Position numbers and translations under genes: made by a program. DNA of 43,675 bases from an uncultured Alphaproteobacteria bacterium (GTDB taxonomy: Bacteria > Pseudomonadota > Alphaproteobacteria > HIMB59 > GCA-002718135): positions 1-43,675 of the forward strand of contig CACIED010000009.1 of the NCBI GenBank assembly GCA_902585605.1, in the 5' to 3' direction. The notes below the pieces were generated by a model. That model made no database searches and was not told the origin of the DNA. It saw nothing but the letters and a program-made list of their open reading frames with translations. This document shows positions 7,524-17,258 of the stretch, one piece after another; the stretch's first letter is position 1, and every line of letters starts with the position of its first letter.

Positions 7524-8744
7524 CTAAATATATTGATCAAGCCAAGTAAAAAAGCTTGAAATTCCTCGTTTTTTTAAGGTTTTTGACTGATTTGCGAGAA
7601 AATCAATTTTAAATAATTCTCGGTCAAACAATATAGATCCTGTAATGTCGCAAAAATTTGGTTTTTTAAAATTATTTTCCAAATTTAATTGATCTAGTGG
7701 GCTTGCTACTCTTGCACTACTTGCAAAAATTGTTTCTACGTATTCTGTAATATTATCCATCATTGCCCCTCCACCTGTTAAAACTACATTATTTAGTTTT
7801 TTATTTCTTAAATTATTATCGCTAATTTTTTGCCATATCATTTCTAAAGTTTCCTCAATGCGAGGTCTAATAATCGCATTTAAGTTTGATCTTGTTATCT
7901 GTTTAAATGTATTTTTATCACCTGAAACAATTGGGATTTCTATTATTTCATGATCATCACTTGGAGATGAAACCAGAGAGCCATATAAAGTTTTTAACCT
8001 TTCAGCACTTGAAATAGTAGTTGATAAACCTCGAGCAATATCTAATGTAATATTATTACTTCCAACACCTATTGCATCTCCATAGACAAATTTATTGTTA
8101 TCAAAAACTGATATAGAAGATATTGAATGACCTAAATCTATACAAATAGTTCCAAGTTCTTTTTCGTCTTTAGTTAATGATGATAAAGATGAAGATAATG
8201 GAGAGGGAATATAATTATCAATATTAAGTTTCAATTTTTTGATAACACTGGAAATATTATCTGAATATTTTTTTTGAATATATATTTTATAAAAGTTAAT
8301 TTTAATATTATCTGAATAATTTCCAATGGGGGCATCGAAATAAAGATTGTTATCGATATCATATGAGGTTATATTATTAAATATTTCAAATTTTTCAGTA
8401 GGACTATTAAAATATTCCGATTGATTAATTATTTTTTTCAGATGTAATTCAGAAATTCTCTCATTTTTTAATTCTATTTCTGAGTTGTAATAATGAGAAT
8501 TAGAATTCAACAGAGATAAATTAAGATTAATAGAATTTAGTTTGGTTTGAGATTGTTTTTCAGCCTCTACAACTAAAGATTTAATCTGATCATGTAAATT
8601 TTCAAAATTTAAAATAATATTTTTTTTAATATTATTATTTGGAACACTAGCAATGGATAAAATATTAATATTTTCAGTATTCTTATAATCAGCAATCACA
8701 AATGATATTTTTGAATTACCAATATCTAAACCAGCTTTAATCAT
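7524..8744 (-). CDS. ftsA: Cell division protein FtsA
   Basis: FtsA is the actin-like ATPase that tethers FtsZ to the membrane. This 406-residue protein shows the actin-fold phosphate loops: GLDIGNSKISF at the N-terminus, TICIDLGHSISSISVF in the second half, and the adenosine-site VVLTGGGAMMDNI. The C-terminus SSFFTWLDQYI is an amphipathic membrane-targeting peptide, as expected. Divergence in the 1C domain region (about 85-170) is strong but the length is normal. The start overlaps the end of ftsQ by eight bases. Confidence 0.93.
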   Translation of the reverse strand: MIKAGLDIGNSKISFVIADYKNTENINILSIASVPNNNIKKNIILNFENLHDQIKSLVVEAEKQSQTKLNSINLNLSLLNSNSHYYNSEIELKNERISELHLKKIINQSEYFNSPTEKFEIFNNITSYDIDNNLYFDAPIGNYSDNIKINFYKIYIQKKYSDNISSVIKKLKLNIDNYIPSPLSSSLSSLTKDEKELGTICIDLGHSISSISVFDNNKFVYGDAIGVGSNNITLDIARGLSTTISSAERLKTLYGSLVSSPSDDHEIIEIPIVSGDKNTFKQITRSNLNAIIRPRIEETLEMIWQKISDNNLRNKKLNNVVLTGGGAMMDNITEYVETIFASSARVASPLDQLNLENNFKKPNFCDITGSILFDRELFKIDFLANQSKTLKKRGISSFFTWLDQYI

Positions 8745-9510
8745 TTAAATTAATTAAGATTGTTTTTTTTAAATTTCTTAAATCGTATGTTTTTATATTA
8801 TTAATATCTGTTTCGCTAAGTTTATTTTGTATCATAATAAAATTCTGAATAGATTTATTAGGATCTTCTTCTGAAAGCATTAATTTCACATCGGTGAATA
8901 AATTTATATCCCATCTTCTTTTATTAATAAATTCCAAACTCTTAATTTGATATTTATTTTCAAAATCATTATTTTTTAAAATATTAATTAGTGAATTTGC
9001 TTTTAAGTTTGAAGAATTACCTTTAAAAATTAATAATGAACGATCAGTTAAATTTGTAATATAAATTTGATCTATAATTTTTCCATTTTCATCAAAAACA
9101 AAATATTTCTCATTAAAAAAATAAATACCTATCGGTTTGTATTCTTCAATTCTTATAAAAAGAGTATCTTTATAATTTGTATTTAAATATATTTCTTTTA
9201 CCCAATTATTTTCTTTTATTGAATCATAAATGTGATCCAATGGTAATAAAAAAATTGAAGATTGTATATAATTTTGCAGTTTTTCTTCTACAAATTTTAG
9301 TTCAATTTTTTCAAGACCTGTAATTTCAAATTTTGTTAGTTGATATTCGAAGTTTTCTGAAAAACTCTGAATAATATTTTTTGATATTTCAATTAAATAA
9401 TTTTTATTAAAATATAGTAAATATGAAATGATAATTAAAAAAAAGAAAGTACAGAAATAAATAAGTGATCTAAAACTTAAAACATATCTTCTCCTATTAA
9501 TATTTTTCAT
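8737..9510 (-). CDS. ftsQ: Cell division protein FtsQ
   Basis: This 257-residue bitopic protein has a short basic N-terminus (KNINRRRYVLSFRS), one membrane helix (about 15-33) and a periplasmic part. The latter begins with a POTRA domain (about 58-122; FEITGLEKIELKFVEE... and NWVKEIYLN... patterns), followed by a beta domain with KRRWDINLFTDVKLML. FtsQ recruits FtsL/FtsB and regulates septal synthesis. Sequence alone is divergent; the position between ddlB and ftsA and the topology make the call strong. It is separated from ddlB by one base and overlaps ftsA by eight. Confidence 0.88.
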   Translation of the reverse strand: MKNINRRRYVLSFRSLIYFCTFFFLIIISYLLYFNKNYLIEISKNIIQSFSENFEYQLTKFEITGLEKIELKFVEEKLQNYIQSSIFLLPLDHIYDSIKENNWVKEIYLNTNYKDTLFIRIEEYKPIGIYFFNEKYFVFDENGKIIDQIYITNLTDRSLLIFKGNSSNLKANSLINILKNNDFENKYQIKSLEFINKRRWDINLFTDVKLMLSEEDPNKSIQNFIMIQNKLSETDINNIKTYDLRNLKKTILINLND

Positions 9511-9511
9511 A

Positions 9512-10462
9512 CTAATAATTCAAATTATTGATCAAAATAAAAATAATTTCTGAAAAAGATAAACCTTTGTAATTAGCTTGTTCAGGTAATAGAGATATAG
9601 GTGTAAGTCCAGGTTGAGTATTAGTTTCTAAGAAGAAAATTTTATTTTTTTTTGTATCAAAAATAAAATCGGTTCTTGCAAGTGAATTACATCCCAAGAG
9701 TTTATGAGCTTTAGTAGCAAATTTAAGACATTTAGCATAATTTATTTTATTTAACTTAGCTGGCAAAATATGTTTAGCGTAACCTTTTGAATATTTTGCC
9801 TTATAATCAAAGAAATTATTTTTTGATTTTATCTCTGTAACAGCAAGTGCGTGAATTTTTTTATCCAATTTAATAGTTGAAACTGTAAGCTCTCTTCCAG
9901 AAATATACTCTTCTATTAAAATTTCTTTATGATCATTAAGTTTCCTTTTAAATTCTTCTAAACAAGAAATTAAAATATCAAATTCTTTTTGATTTTTAAT
10001 TATTTTTATACCAAAACTTGAACCACTTCTATTGGGCTTAATAACAAATTTTTTTAACTTACTTTTGATAGTAATTAATTTCTTCTCATTTAAATCATTT
10101 ATATTTAAATGATAATATTGTGGAGACATTAATTTATTTTTAATTATTTCTTTCTTTGATGCAGATTTATTAAAACATAGATTAGATGATTTTATATTTG
10201 AATGAGAAAAGGGAATTTTATTTTTTTTTAAAATTCTTTGAGTTTGTCCATCTTCACCAAAAGGTCCATGTAAAGCATTAATACAAATAAAATTTTTATA
10301 ATTAATTATTTTTTTATGAAAGTTTTTAGGATTTACTCTTAATGTCTTAAACTTCAATTTATTTTGATTAAGAATTTTTTGAATTTCTCTAGACGTTACT
10401 AAAGATACATCATGCTCTTCATTATTACCACCTTCTAAAATTAAAATTTTTTTATTACTCAC
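9512..10462 (-). CDS. ddlB: D-alanine--D-alanine ligase
   Basis: Ddl makes the D-Ala-D-Ala dipeptide for the peptidoglycan stem. The 316-residue ATP-grasp enzyme has GGNNEEHDVSLVTSREI near the N-terminus, the NALHGPFGEDGQ loop, the IKPNRSGSSFGIKI nucleotide-binding segment, and LETNTQPGLTPISLLPEQA with the metal-binding acidic/Asn residues near the end. These are the D-Ala (not D-lactate or D-Ser) type of active-site pattern as far as can be read. Its start overlaps the end of murB by eight bases. Confidence 0.94.
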   Translation of the reverse strand: MSNKKILILEGGNNEEHDVSLVTSREIQKILNQNKLKFKTLRVNPKNFHKKIINYKNFICINALHGPFGEDGQTQRILKKNKIPFSHSNIKSSNLCFNKSASKKEIIKNKLMSPQYYHLNINDLNEKKLITIKSKLKKFVIKPNRSGSSFGIKIIKNQKEFDILISCLEEFKRKLNDHKEILIEEYISGRELTVSTIKLDKKIHALAVTEIKSKNNFFDYKAKYSKGYAKHILPAKLNKINYAKCLKFATKAHKLLGCNSLARTDFIFDTKKNKIFFLETNTQPGLTPISLLPEQANYKGLSFSEIIFILINNLNY

Positions 10463-11348
10463 CTATTATTTTTACCTCCCATTCCAATTTTACATTGAAT
10501 TTAGCATATACTTTTTCAACAATACTTTTACCTAGGTTTTCTATATCTGTTGCTGAAGCACTCCCCCTATTTATTAAAAAATTTGCATGTTTATCACTCA
10601 CATATGCATCTCCATAATTAGTACCTTTGCATCCTGCTTCCTCAATTAGTTTTGCAGCATGAAGATTTTCAGGATTTTTGAAAGTGCTGCCAGAAGTTTT
10701 ATTTTTAATTGGCTGAGATTCTAAACGTTTATTCTTTATTTCATTAATCTTGTCTTTTATTAAATTTTGATCTCCATAATTAAAATTAAATATAGCTTTT
10801 GTAACTATATCTGTATTATTTATTTTTGAAGATCTATATTTTAAGTTTAGTTTATCTTTTGAAATTGTTTTTCTTAGACCAAACTTATCACAAATTTCTA
10901 TACTATTTAAAATATCTGTAGTTTCCGAACCATAACAACCAGCATTCATTTTAACTGCTCCACCTATTGATCCTGGAATACCGCTATAAAACTCAAAACC
11001 CTCTATCTTTTGTCGTAAAGCATAATTTGATAAATTAATATCTAAAATACTAGCACCAACTTCAAGTTTGTTATCATTAATATTAATAGTATTAAAACCT
11101 TTGCCTAATTTTATAAGAGTTCCATTATAGCCATTATCTCTTATTAAAAGATTTGAACCTGAGCCTATTATGTAAAAATTTTCATTATTTATTTCATTTA
11201 ATATAATTTCTAACTCTAAATTATCTTCAACTATAGCAAATATTTTTGCATTGCCTCCTGTTCTGAACCAAGTATGTTTACCAGCGTTATAATCTGAGTA
11301 AATTTTACTTTTAAGTTTATCAGCTAATTCTATAATTTTTTTTGACAT
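10455..11348 (-). CDS. murB: UDP-N-acetylenolpyruvoylglucosamine reductase
   Basis: MurB is the FAD/NADPH enzyme that completes UDP-MurNAc. The 297-residue protein has NTWFR-type TWFRTGGNAKIF, IIGSGSNLLIRDNGYNG for FAD, GIPGSIGGAVKMNAGCYG, the YRSSKIN arginine segment, and SGSTFKNP, where the serine is the catalytic acid. The final LEWEVKIIGE provides the conserved C-terminal glutamate. The length is that of the short (type II-like) form. It overlaps murC by one base at its start and ddlB by eight at its end. Confidence 0.95.
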   Translation of the reverse strand: MSKKIIELADKLKSKIYSDYNAGKHTWFRTGGNAKIFAIVEDNLELEIILNEINNENFYIIGSGSNLLIRDNGYNGTLIKLGKGFNTININDNKLEVGASILDINLSNYALRQKIEGFEFYSGIPGSIGGAVKMNAGCYGSETTDILNSIEICDKFGLRKTISKDKLNLKYRSSKINNTDIVTKAIFNFNYGDQNLIKDKINEIKNKRLESQPIKNKTSGSTFKNPENLHAAKLIEEAGCKGTNYGDAYVSDKHANFLINRGSASATDIENLGKSIVEKVYAKFNVKLEWEVKIIGE

Positions 11349-12718
11349 TAGTTATTCAAATATTTTTTTGCAATATTTGATATTGAACCCGCGCCCATAA
11401 AAACAATGGTACTTTGATACATTGTATGAGGTTTCATTAATTTATTTAAATGACCTATATTCTTTAAATATGTAATATTTTTATTTTTTTTTATTATTTT
11501 ATAATATATATCCTTTGAAGTTGCACCCTTGATAATCTTTTCTCCAGCTGAATAGGTTTCTAATAAAATTAAATGATCAATTTTAGATAAAACTTTTATA
11601 AATTCTTTAATTAGTATTTTAGTTCTAGTGTATCTATGTGGTTGAAACACAACTACTACTTTATTTTTTAGACTTTTAGCTGCACTTAATGTAGCTGCAA
11701 TTTCTGTTGGATGATGTGCATAATCATCATACACAAAAGATTTATTTTTTTTTCCAATAAATGAGAATCTTCTTTTCACACCTATATAATTTGTCAACGC
11801 GTTATTAATATCTTTATTTTTTATTCCATTCAGTTTGGCCACAACAATACTTGCAGTTGCATTTAAAATATTATGATTACCAATTGCATTTAAATTGAAT
11901 TTATAATTAGAAGAATGATTAATTTTATTGTTAATTTTTAATTTAAAAGAAGTTTTTAATTTGTTTTGTTTAATGTCAAAGATTAATATATCTGCTTTAT
12001 TATTTTTTATTGAATAAGTTAAAATATTTCTAGTTTTTATTTTGTTAATCAATAATTTAAGGTTTTTATCATCATAGCACATTATTGTGGTTCCATAAAA
12101 TGGAAGCAGATTTATAAATTTTTCAAATGAATTAATTAAATTTTTCTTTGATTTATAATAATCCATGTGTTCAATATCTAAATTAGTAATAATTGATATT
12201 TGATGCGGGAGCTTTAAAAAAGTACCATCGCTTTCATCTGCTTCAACAATCATCCATTCACCTTTTCCGTAACGATTATTATTAGAAAAAGAATTTATAA
12301 TCCCGCCATTAACAATTGTAGGGTCTAAACCTGCTTCATTAAAAATGTTTCCTACCAAACTAGTAGTAGTAGTTTTCCCATGAGATCCAGCTATGGCAAT
12401 AGATTTTTTATTTTTCATTAATTCTGAAAGCATATCAGCTCGAGAAAGAACAGGGATTTTCTTATTATATGCCTCTATTATTTCAGGATTATTTTTTTTT
12501 ATAGCTGAGGAATAAACAATAGCATGTGCATTTTTAATATTTTTTTTATTATGTCCTAAAAAAAATTTTATACCTTTTTTCTTTAATCTTTTTGTGTTGT
12601 CGTTTGCTGATATATCACTACCCTGAATCGAATATCCTTTATCTAACATCAATTCTGCAATACCAGACATTCCTATTCCTGAAATACCTATAAAATGAAT
12701 TTTATTTTTAATTTTCAT
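11348..12718 (-). CDS. murC: UDP-N-acetylmuramate--L-alanine ligase
   Basis: MurC adds L-Ala to UDP-MurNAc with ATP. The 456-residue Mur ligase has the N-terminal UDP-binding GISGIGMSGIAELM, the P-loop GSHGKTTTT at 111-119, the central VEADESDGTFLKL block, NLDIEHMDYY, and DDYAHHPTEI in the C-terminal half. These are the MurC-specific versions of the family motifs. Its start overlaps the end of murG by 11 bases. Confidence 0.96.
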   Translation of the reverse strand: MKIKNKIHFIGISGIGMSGIAELMLDKGYSIQGSDISANDNTKRLKKKGIKFFLGHNKKNIKNAHAIVYSSAIKKNNPEIIEAYNKKIPVLSRADMLSELMKNKKSIAIAGSHGKTTTTSLVGNIFNEAGLDPTIVNGGIINSFSNNNRYGKGEWMIVEADESDGTFLKLPHQISIITNLDIEHMDYYKSKKNLINSFEKFINLLPFYGTTIMCYDDKNLKLLINKIKTRNILTYSIKNNKADILIFDIKQNKLKTSFKLKINNKINHSSNYKFNLNAIGNHNILNATASIVVAKLNGIKNKDINNALTNYIGVKRRFSFIGKKNKSFVYDDYAHHPTEIAATLSAAKSLKNKVVVVFQPHRYTRTKILIKEFIKVLSKIDHLILLETYSAGEKIIKGATSKDIYYKIIKKNKNITYLKNIGHLNKLMKPHTMYQSTIVFMGAGSISNIAKKYLNN

Positions 12719-13793
12719 TTAGTATTAATTTATAAATTAAAGTATTAGAGTTTTTAACTTGAATCATATCAAATTTCTTATTCATTGATTCTAATTTTTT
12801 TGCATTACTATATATTTCATAAATATGTCTTTTTGCTTTGTCTAAGTCATCATTATTTTGATCAATAATTATGGCTAAGTCGTGTTTAGCTAATATTTTA
12901 GCATTAAAAAATTGATGATTGTCTTTTGAAGAAGGTAATGGAATTATTATGGAGGGAAGTTTATAGTTAATTAAATCAACAATTGTGCCTGCTCCAGCTC
13001 TACATATTGCTAAATTAGCATTACCTAGAATTTCATCTACATTTATAAAAAAATCTTTTAAAATGATTGTTGATTTAATATTTCTTAATTTTTCTTCTTG
13101 TTTTTTTATCAAATGTTTAGAACACTGAAATATAAATTTAGCTTTTATAATTTTTTCGTTATCTATAATTTTAATTAGATTTGATGCAAAGTTTGATACA
13201 AATTCTGATCCTTGGCTTCCACCCGAAATAAAAATTGTAAAATCACTCTCAGAATTTTTATTGCATTTATCAATATTTTTTTTAATATTATTTTCTGGCG
13301 AGCCTACTACAAATATTTTATTTTTAAACTTTGAATTAATTTTAGATTTCATATCAAAATTTAAAAATAATTTATTTGTAAAATTCAAAAAGAATTTATT
13401 AGTTCTGCCTATAATTGAATTTTGTTCATGTATATAAAGCTTAACTTTATATAATGATTTAAATAATACACATGATAACATTGGAGAAAATGAAGCATAA
13501 CTTCCAAAAGAAATAGAGTGGGATGGTTTTAATAAAAATATAATAATAAATGATTGAATTAATCCTAATAAAATTTGAAATATACCAAAGATTTTAAATA
13601 TTATGTTTCCATTTAAATTTGATGAGCTAATTATATAAATTTTTCCATTATAATTATCAAAGTATTTATAGCCTCTTTTGTCAGTTATAATTGTACAATT
13701 TATATTTTTAATAGATAAATAATGAGCAAAATTTTTCGCTGGTATAACATGGCCTCCTGTTCCTCCTGTAATTAATAAAAAATTTTTATTCAT
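12708..13793 (-). CDS. murG: UDP-GlcNAc:lipid I N-acetylglucosaminyltransferase
   Basis: MurG converts lipid I to lipid II on the inner face of the membrane. The 361-residue GT-B enzyme begins with ITGGTGGHVIPA, the first glycine-rich loop. It has SFGSYASFSP and YIHEQNSIIGRTNK in the acceptor domain, the FISGGSQGS loop in the linker to the donor domain, and CRAGAGTIVDL with LPSSKDNHQ for UDP-GlcNAc. The first 20 residues and a basic/hydrophobic patch near 65-90 fit peripheral membrane binding. The start overlaps the end of ftsW by four bases. Confidence 0.95.
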   Translation of the reverse strand: MNKNFLLITGGTGGHVIPAKNFAHYLSIKNINCTIITDKRGYKYFDNYNGKIYIISSSNLNGNIIFKIFGIFQILLGLIQSFIIIFLLKPSHSISFGSYASFSPMLSCVLFKSLYKVKLYIHEQNSIIGRTNKFFLNFTNKLFLNFDMKSKINSKFKNKIFVVGSPENNIKKNIDKCNKNSESDFTIFISGGSQGSEFVSNFASNLIKIIDNEKIIKAKFIFQCSKHLIKKQEEKLRNIKSTIILKDFFINVDEILGNANLAICRAGAGTIVDLINYKLPSIIIPLPSSKDNHQFFNAKILAKHDLAIIIDQNNDDLDKAKRHIYEIYSNAKKLESMNKKFDMIQVKNSNTLIYKLILNEN

Positions 13794-14851
13794 AATTCTT
13801 CATTTTTTTTGTTTGTAAGAGATAATAAAAAACCAAATAAAATTGCTATTGATATCATGGAAGAGCCTCCATAACTTACAAATGGCAGTGTCATACCTTT
13901 TGTTGGTATAAGACCTAGCGAGCTAAAGATGTTAATTAAGCACTGTAATCCAAATGAGCAAATCAGACCACTAATTGCAATAATTTTATATGGATCTTCA
14001 AGTTGTAGAACTTTTAATAAGCTTCTTATTATAATAGATAGAATTATTAAAATAATTATTAAACAAAAAATAAATCCTAATTCTTCTCCAGCAACAGCAA
14101 AAATAAAATCTGTATTGGCATCAGGAATTTTTTCTTTTAAAATACCTTGCCCTGGACCCTTTCCAAGTAGCCCACCATTTTTAAAAGCTTGAATACTTAA
14201 ATCTATTTGGTATGTATCAGTGCCACCTAACCCGCCAAGAAATGAATTAATTCTTGATTGAACATGATCAAAAATAAAATAAGAAAAAATTGAAATTCCT
14301 AATATAAATAAAAATGCAACAATAACTAAAAAAATTGATAAACCAGCAACAAATAACTGGCAAAAAAAAGTTGCTGACAGTAAAACTGTCATTCCCAAAT
14401 CAGGTTGCATAAGTATTAAAGATAAAAGCAAGAAGAAAAAAACAAACAGTAAAGGTAAATAAAATTTTTTATCTTCTATAGATTTACTTATACACCATGC
14501 AGTCAATATGACAAAAATAGGTTTAATTATTTCCGAAGGTTGTAGTGTAAAGTTAAGTATTTGAAACCATCTCTTAGCGCCTTTAACTTCGTAATCTAAA
14601 AAAAAAATTAGAAGTATTATTATTAATAAAATAATAAATAAAAATAATGAAATTCTTCTTATATTTTTACTATCTAAGTCTGATAACGCAATAAGTAAGA
14701 AAATTGAAAAAAGAAAAAAAATAGAGTGTCTATTTATGGATAAATTTTCATCTATGGAAAATGATAGTATTAATCCAGTAAAACCCAATGATAATATTAA
14801 TATAATGTTAATTCTGTCAATTGAATTCCACCAATTCTTTAAATATTCCAT
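13790..14851 (-). CDS. ftsW: SEDS peptidoglycan polymerase FtsW
   Basis: FtsW is the septal glycan polymerase that works with FtsI. The 353-residue protein has about ten membrane helices and the SEDS signature segments: LQPSEIIKP after helix 3, MQPDLGMTVL, FKNGGLLGKGPGQG, DANTDFIFAVAGEELGF, and the late GLIPTKGMTLPFVSYGGSS. It lies between murD and murG, which marks it as FtsW rather than RodA. The gap to murD is two bases and the overlap with murG is four. Confidence 0.95.
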   Translation of the reverse strand: MEYLKNWWNSIDRINIILILSLGFTGLILSFSIDENLSINRHSIFFLFSIFLLIALSDLDSKNIRRISLFLFIILLIIILLIFFLDYEVKGAKRWFQILNFTLQPSEIIKPIFVILTAWCISKSIEDKKFYLPLLFVFFFLLLSLILMQPDLGMTVLLSATFFCQLFVAGLSIFLVIVAFLFILGISIFSYFIFDHVQSRINSFLGGLGGTDTYQIDLSIQAFKNGGLLGKGPGQGILKEKIPDANTDFIFAVAGEELGFIFCLIIILIILSIIIRSLLKVLQLEDPYKIIAISGLICSFGLQCLINIFSSLGLIPTKGMTLPFVSYGGSSMISIAILFGFLLSLTNKKNEEL

Positions 14852-14853
14852 GG

Positions 14854-16170
14854 TTAGTTTATATAATTTTTAATTAATTTATTAAAATGTATGCCTCTTT
14901 CTTCAAAATTTTCGTATTGATCATAAGAGGCGCATGCAGGAGCGAACAATATAGTTGATTGATTTGAATTTTTTTTAATATCCTTGAAGGTTTTTTTGAT
15001 AACTGATTTTAAATTTACCGATCTTTTTACAATTAATTCTTTTTTTAATTTTTTTGCAATTAAATTTCCTGATTTTCCATAGGTATATACACAGCTAATT
15101 TTATTTTTATATTTTAGAAGAATTTCAAAATTTTTTTCTTTAGCTATGCCTCCTAATATTAGGTAGATATTATTGTAATTTGTAATTGAATTTATTGTTG
15201 AATTTAAATTAGTAGATTTACTATTATTTACTATTTTAAATTTATTATTTGTAAAAATTGTAGATGATCTAAATGGCAGACCTTTAAATGTTTTTATAAC
15301 CTTAAGAAAATTAGTTTCTGAAATTTTTAATATTTTACTACATATGTATGCTATAAGAATATTTTGAATATTAAAATAACCTTCTAAGTCTTTTGAGATT
15401 TTTTTTATAAATAATTTTCTGTTTTTTTTGAAGTAATTATCTAGAATATAATCATTGTTAGCGAAACAATCAGCTGATTTATCGACTAGAGAAAAACTAA
15501 TTTTATTTTTAATTTTTTTTTGATTAAATATCTTTCTTGAATAAATATCGTCAATGGATAACAAATTAATTCCATTTTTAGAAATAATATTTTTTTTCTG
15601 ATTAATATAATCGCTAATACCTTTGTATCTATCTAAATGATCACCAGATAAATTTGTTATTACTGATATTTTACTATCAAGTGACTTAATTGTTTCTAAT
15701 TGAAAGGAACTTAATTCAATAACATGAACTTTATATTTTTTTTTAAGAAGAAAAGCATTGCATAATGATTCTCCAATATTGCCCCCAACAAATGTTCTAA
15801 TATTATTTTTTTTTAAAATGTCTCCTATTAATTTGGTTGTTGTTGATTTCCCATTTGTACCTGTAATAGCTACGATCTTTTGATTTGTTAAATTTGAAAT
15901 ATATAAATTTAAATCTCTATTTACTTTTTTAGATATATTTTTTCTTTTAAATTTTTTTTGTCTTAATGATATTCCAGGACTAACAAAAATTTTTTCAAAA
16001 TCATTCAAATTATCTTTTTTTATATTAAAAAAATAATCTTTATTGAATTTTTTTTCTATAGCCTTTCTTACTTTTGGATTATCATCCCACATCTTAAATT
16101 TTATTTTTTTATTTTCAAAATAATTTACTATAGAAAGTCCTGATTTTTGAATTCCATAAATTAAATACAT
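14854..16170 (-). CDS. murD: UDP-MurNAc-L-Ala--D-glutamate ligase
   Basis: MurD adds D-Glu to the stem peptide. The 438-residue Mur ligase starts with YGIQKSGLSIVNYF, the UDP-binding loop, and has the P-loop GTNGKSTTT at 104-112, VIELSSFQLET, and TNLSGDHLDRY. The C-terminal part has LILGGIAKEKNFE and LFAPACASYDQYENFEERG, which is MurD-specific. Lysine, asparagine and isoleucine content is extreme even for this window. The start overlaps mraY by one base. Confidence 0.95.
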   Translation of the reverse strand: MYLIYGIQKSGLSIVNYFENKKIKFKMWDDNPKVRKAIEKKFNKDYFFNIKKDNLNDFEKIFVSPGISLRQKKFKRKNISKKVNRDLNLYISNLTNQKIVAITGTNGKSTTTKLIGDILKKNNIRTFVGGNIGESLCNAFLLKKKYKVHVIELSSFQLETIKSLDSKISVITNLSGDHLDRYKGISDYINQKKNIISKNGINLLSIDDIYSRKIFNQKKIKNKISFSLVDKSADCFANNDYILDNYFKKNRKLFIKKISKDLEGYFNIQNILIAYICSKILKISETNFLKVIKTFKGLPFRSSTIFTNNKFKIVNNSKSTNLNSTINSITNYNNIYLILGGIAKEKNFEILLKYKNKISCVYTYGKSGNLIAKKLKKELIVKRSVNLKSVIKKTFKDIKKNSNQSTILFAPACASYDQYENFEERGIHFNKLIKNYIN

Positions 16171-17258
16171 TATCTAATTCTTAAAGTTGCAAGACCTATC
16201 AAAGCTAATACAATAGTAATTATCCAAAAACGAATAACTATTGTTGACTCAGCCCATCCTTTTTTTTCAAAATGATGATGTAGTGGAGCCATTAAAAAAA
16301 CTCTTTTTCCTGTCATTTTAAAAATGAATACTTGGATTACTACAGACAAGGTTTCTAGAACAAATAAACCTCCTATTATTGCAAGAAGAATTTCATGTTT
16401 GCATATTATTGCTATTGAGCCTAAAGAGCTACCTAATGCTAAAGATCCAGTATCTCCCATAAAAACTTTAGCAGGTGGTGCGTTAAACCATAGAAAACCT
16501 AAAGCAGCTCCAATTAAAGAACCACAAAAAACTGCTAACTCACCAGTTCCAGGAATATATTGAATTAGTAAATAATTAGAAAAAACTATATTACCTGAAA
16601 CATAAGCTATGAAAGCAAAAGACATAGCAACTATCATTACAGGGACAATTGCTAAACCATCTAGTCCATCAGTAAGATTGACTGCATTAGCCGATCCAAT
16701 AATTATAAATATGGAAATTAAAAAATAAAATATTCCAAAATCTATAATTAAATTTTTAAAGAAAGGAAATGTCATAGATTTGCTTATACTTGGATCTAAA
16801 TTGATAAGAATTAAATATGTAATGAAAAATGAAAAAATGATTTGAAATATAATTCTTATTTTTGATGAAATACCCTCACTTGTATTTGATTTAATTTTTT
16901 TGTAATCATCTGCAAAACCAATAGATCCAAAAATTAAAATAGTTAAAAGTAAAATCCATATAAAAATATTTTGTAAATCAGCCCAAATAATTGTTGAAAC
17001 AAAAACACTTAGAATAATCAACAAGCCACCCATTGTAGGTGTGCCTTTTTTTGCAATTATATGTGACTCTGGACCATCATCTCTTATTGGCTGGCCAGTT
17101 GGTTGAACATTTGATAATTTGTTAATAATATAATTTCCAAATATGAGAGAAAAAAATAATCCAGTAAGAATAGAGGCGCCAGCCCTAAATGTTATATAAC
17201 TAAAAATATTTAGAAAACTAAATAAAGATTGGTATTCAAAGGCCAAATATTTAATCAA
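16170..17258 (-). CDS. mraY: Phospho-MurNAc-pentapeptide transferase
   Basis: MraY transfers phospho-MurNAc-pentapeptide to undecaprenyl phosphate, making lipid I. The 362-residue protein has about ten membrane helices and the hallmark loops: KKGTPTMGG, FADDYKK with the paired aspartates, NLTDGLDGLA, FMGDTGSLALG, and MAPLHHHFEKKGW. Length and topology are standard. It overlaps murF by four bases at its start and murD by one at its end. Confidence 0.97.
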   Translation of the reverse strand: MIKYLAFEYQSLFSFLNIFSYITFRAGASILTGLFFSLIFGNYIINKLSNVQPTGQPIRDDGPESHIIAKKGTPTMGGLLIILSVFVSTIIWADLQNIFIWILLLTILIFGSIGFADDYKKIKSNTSEGISSKIRIIFQIIFSFFITYLILINLDPSISKSMTFPFFKNLIIDFGIFYFLISIFIIIGSANAVNLTDGLDGLAIVPVMIVAMSFAFIAYVSGNIVFSNYLLIQYIPGTGELAVFCGSLIGAALGFLWFNAPPAKVFMGDTGSLALGSSLGSIAIICKHEILLAIIGGLFVLETLSVVIQVFIFKMTGKRVFLMAPLHHHFEKKGWAESTIVIRFWIITIVLALIGLATLRIR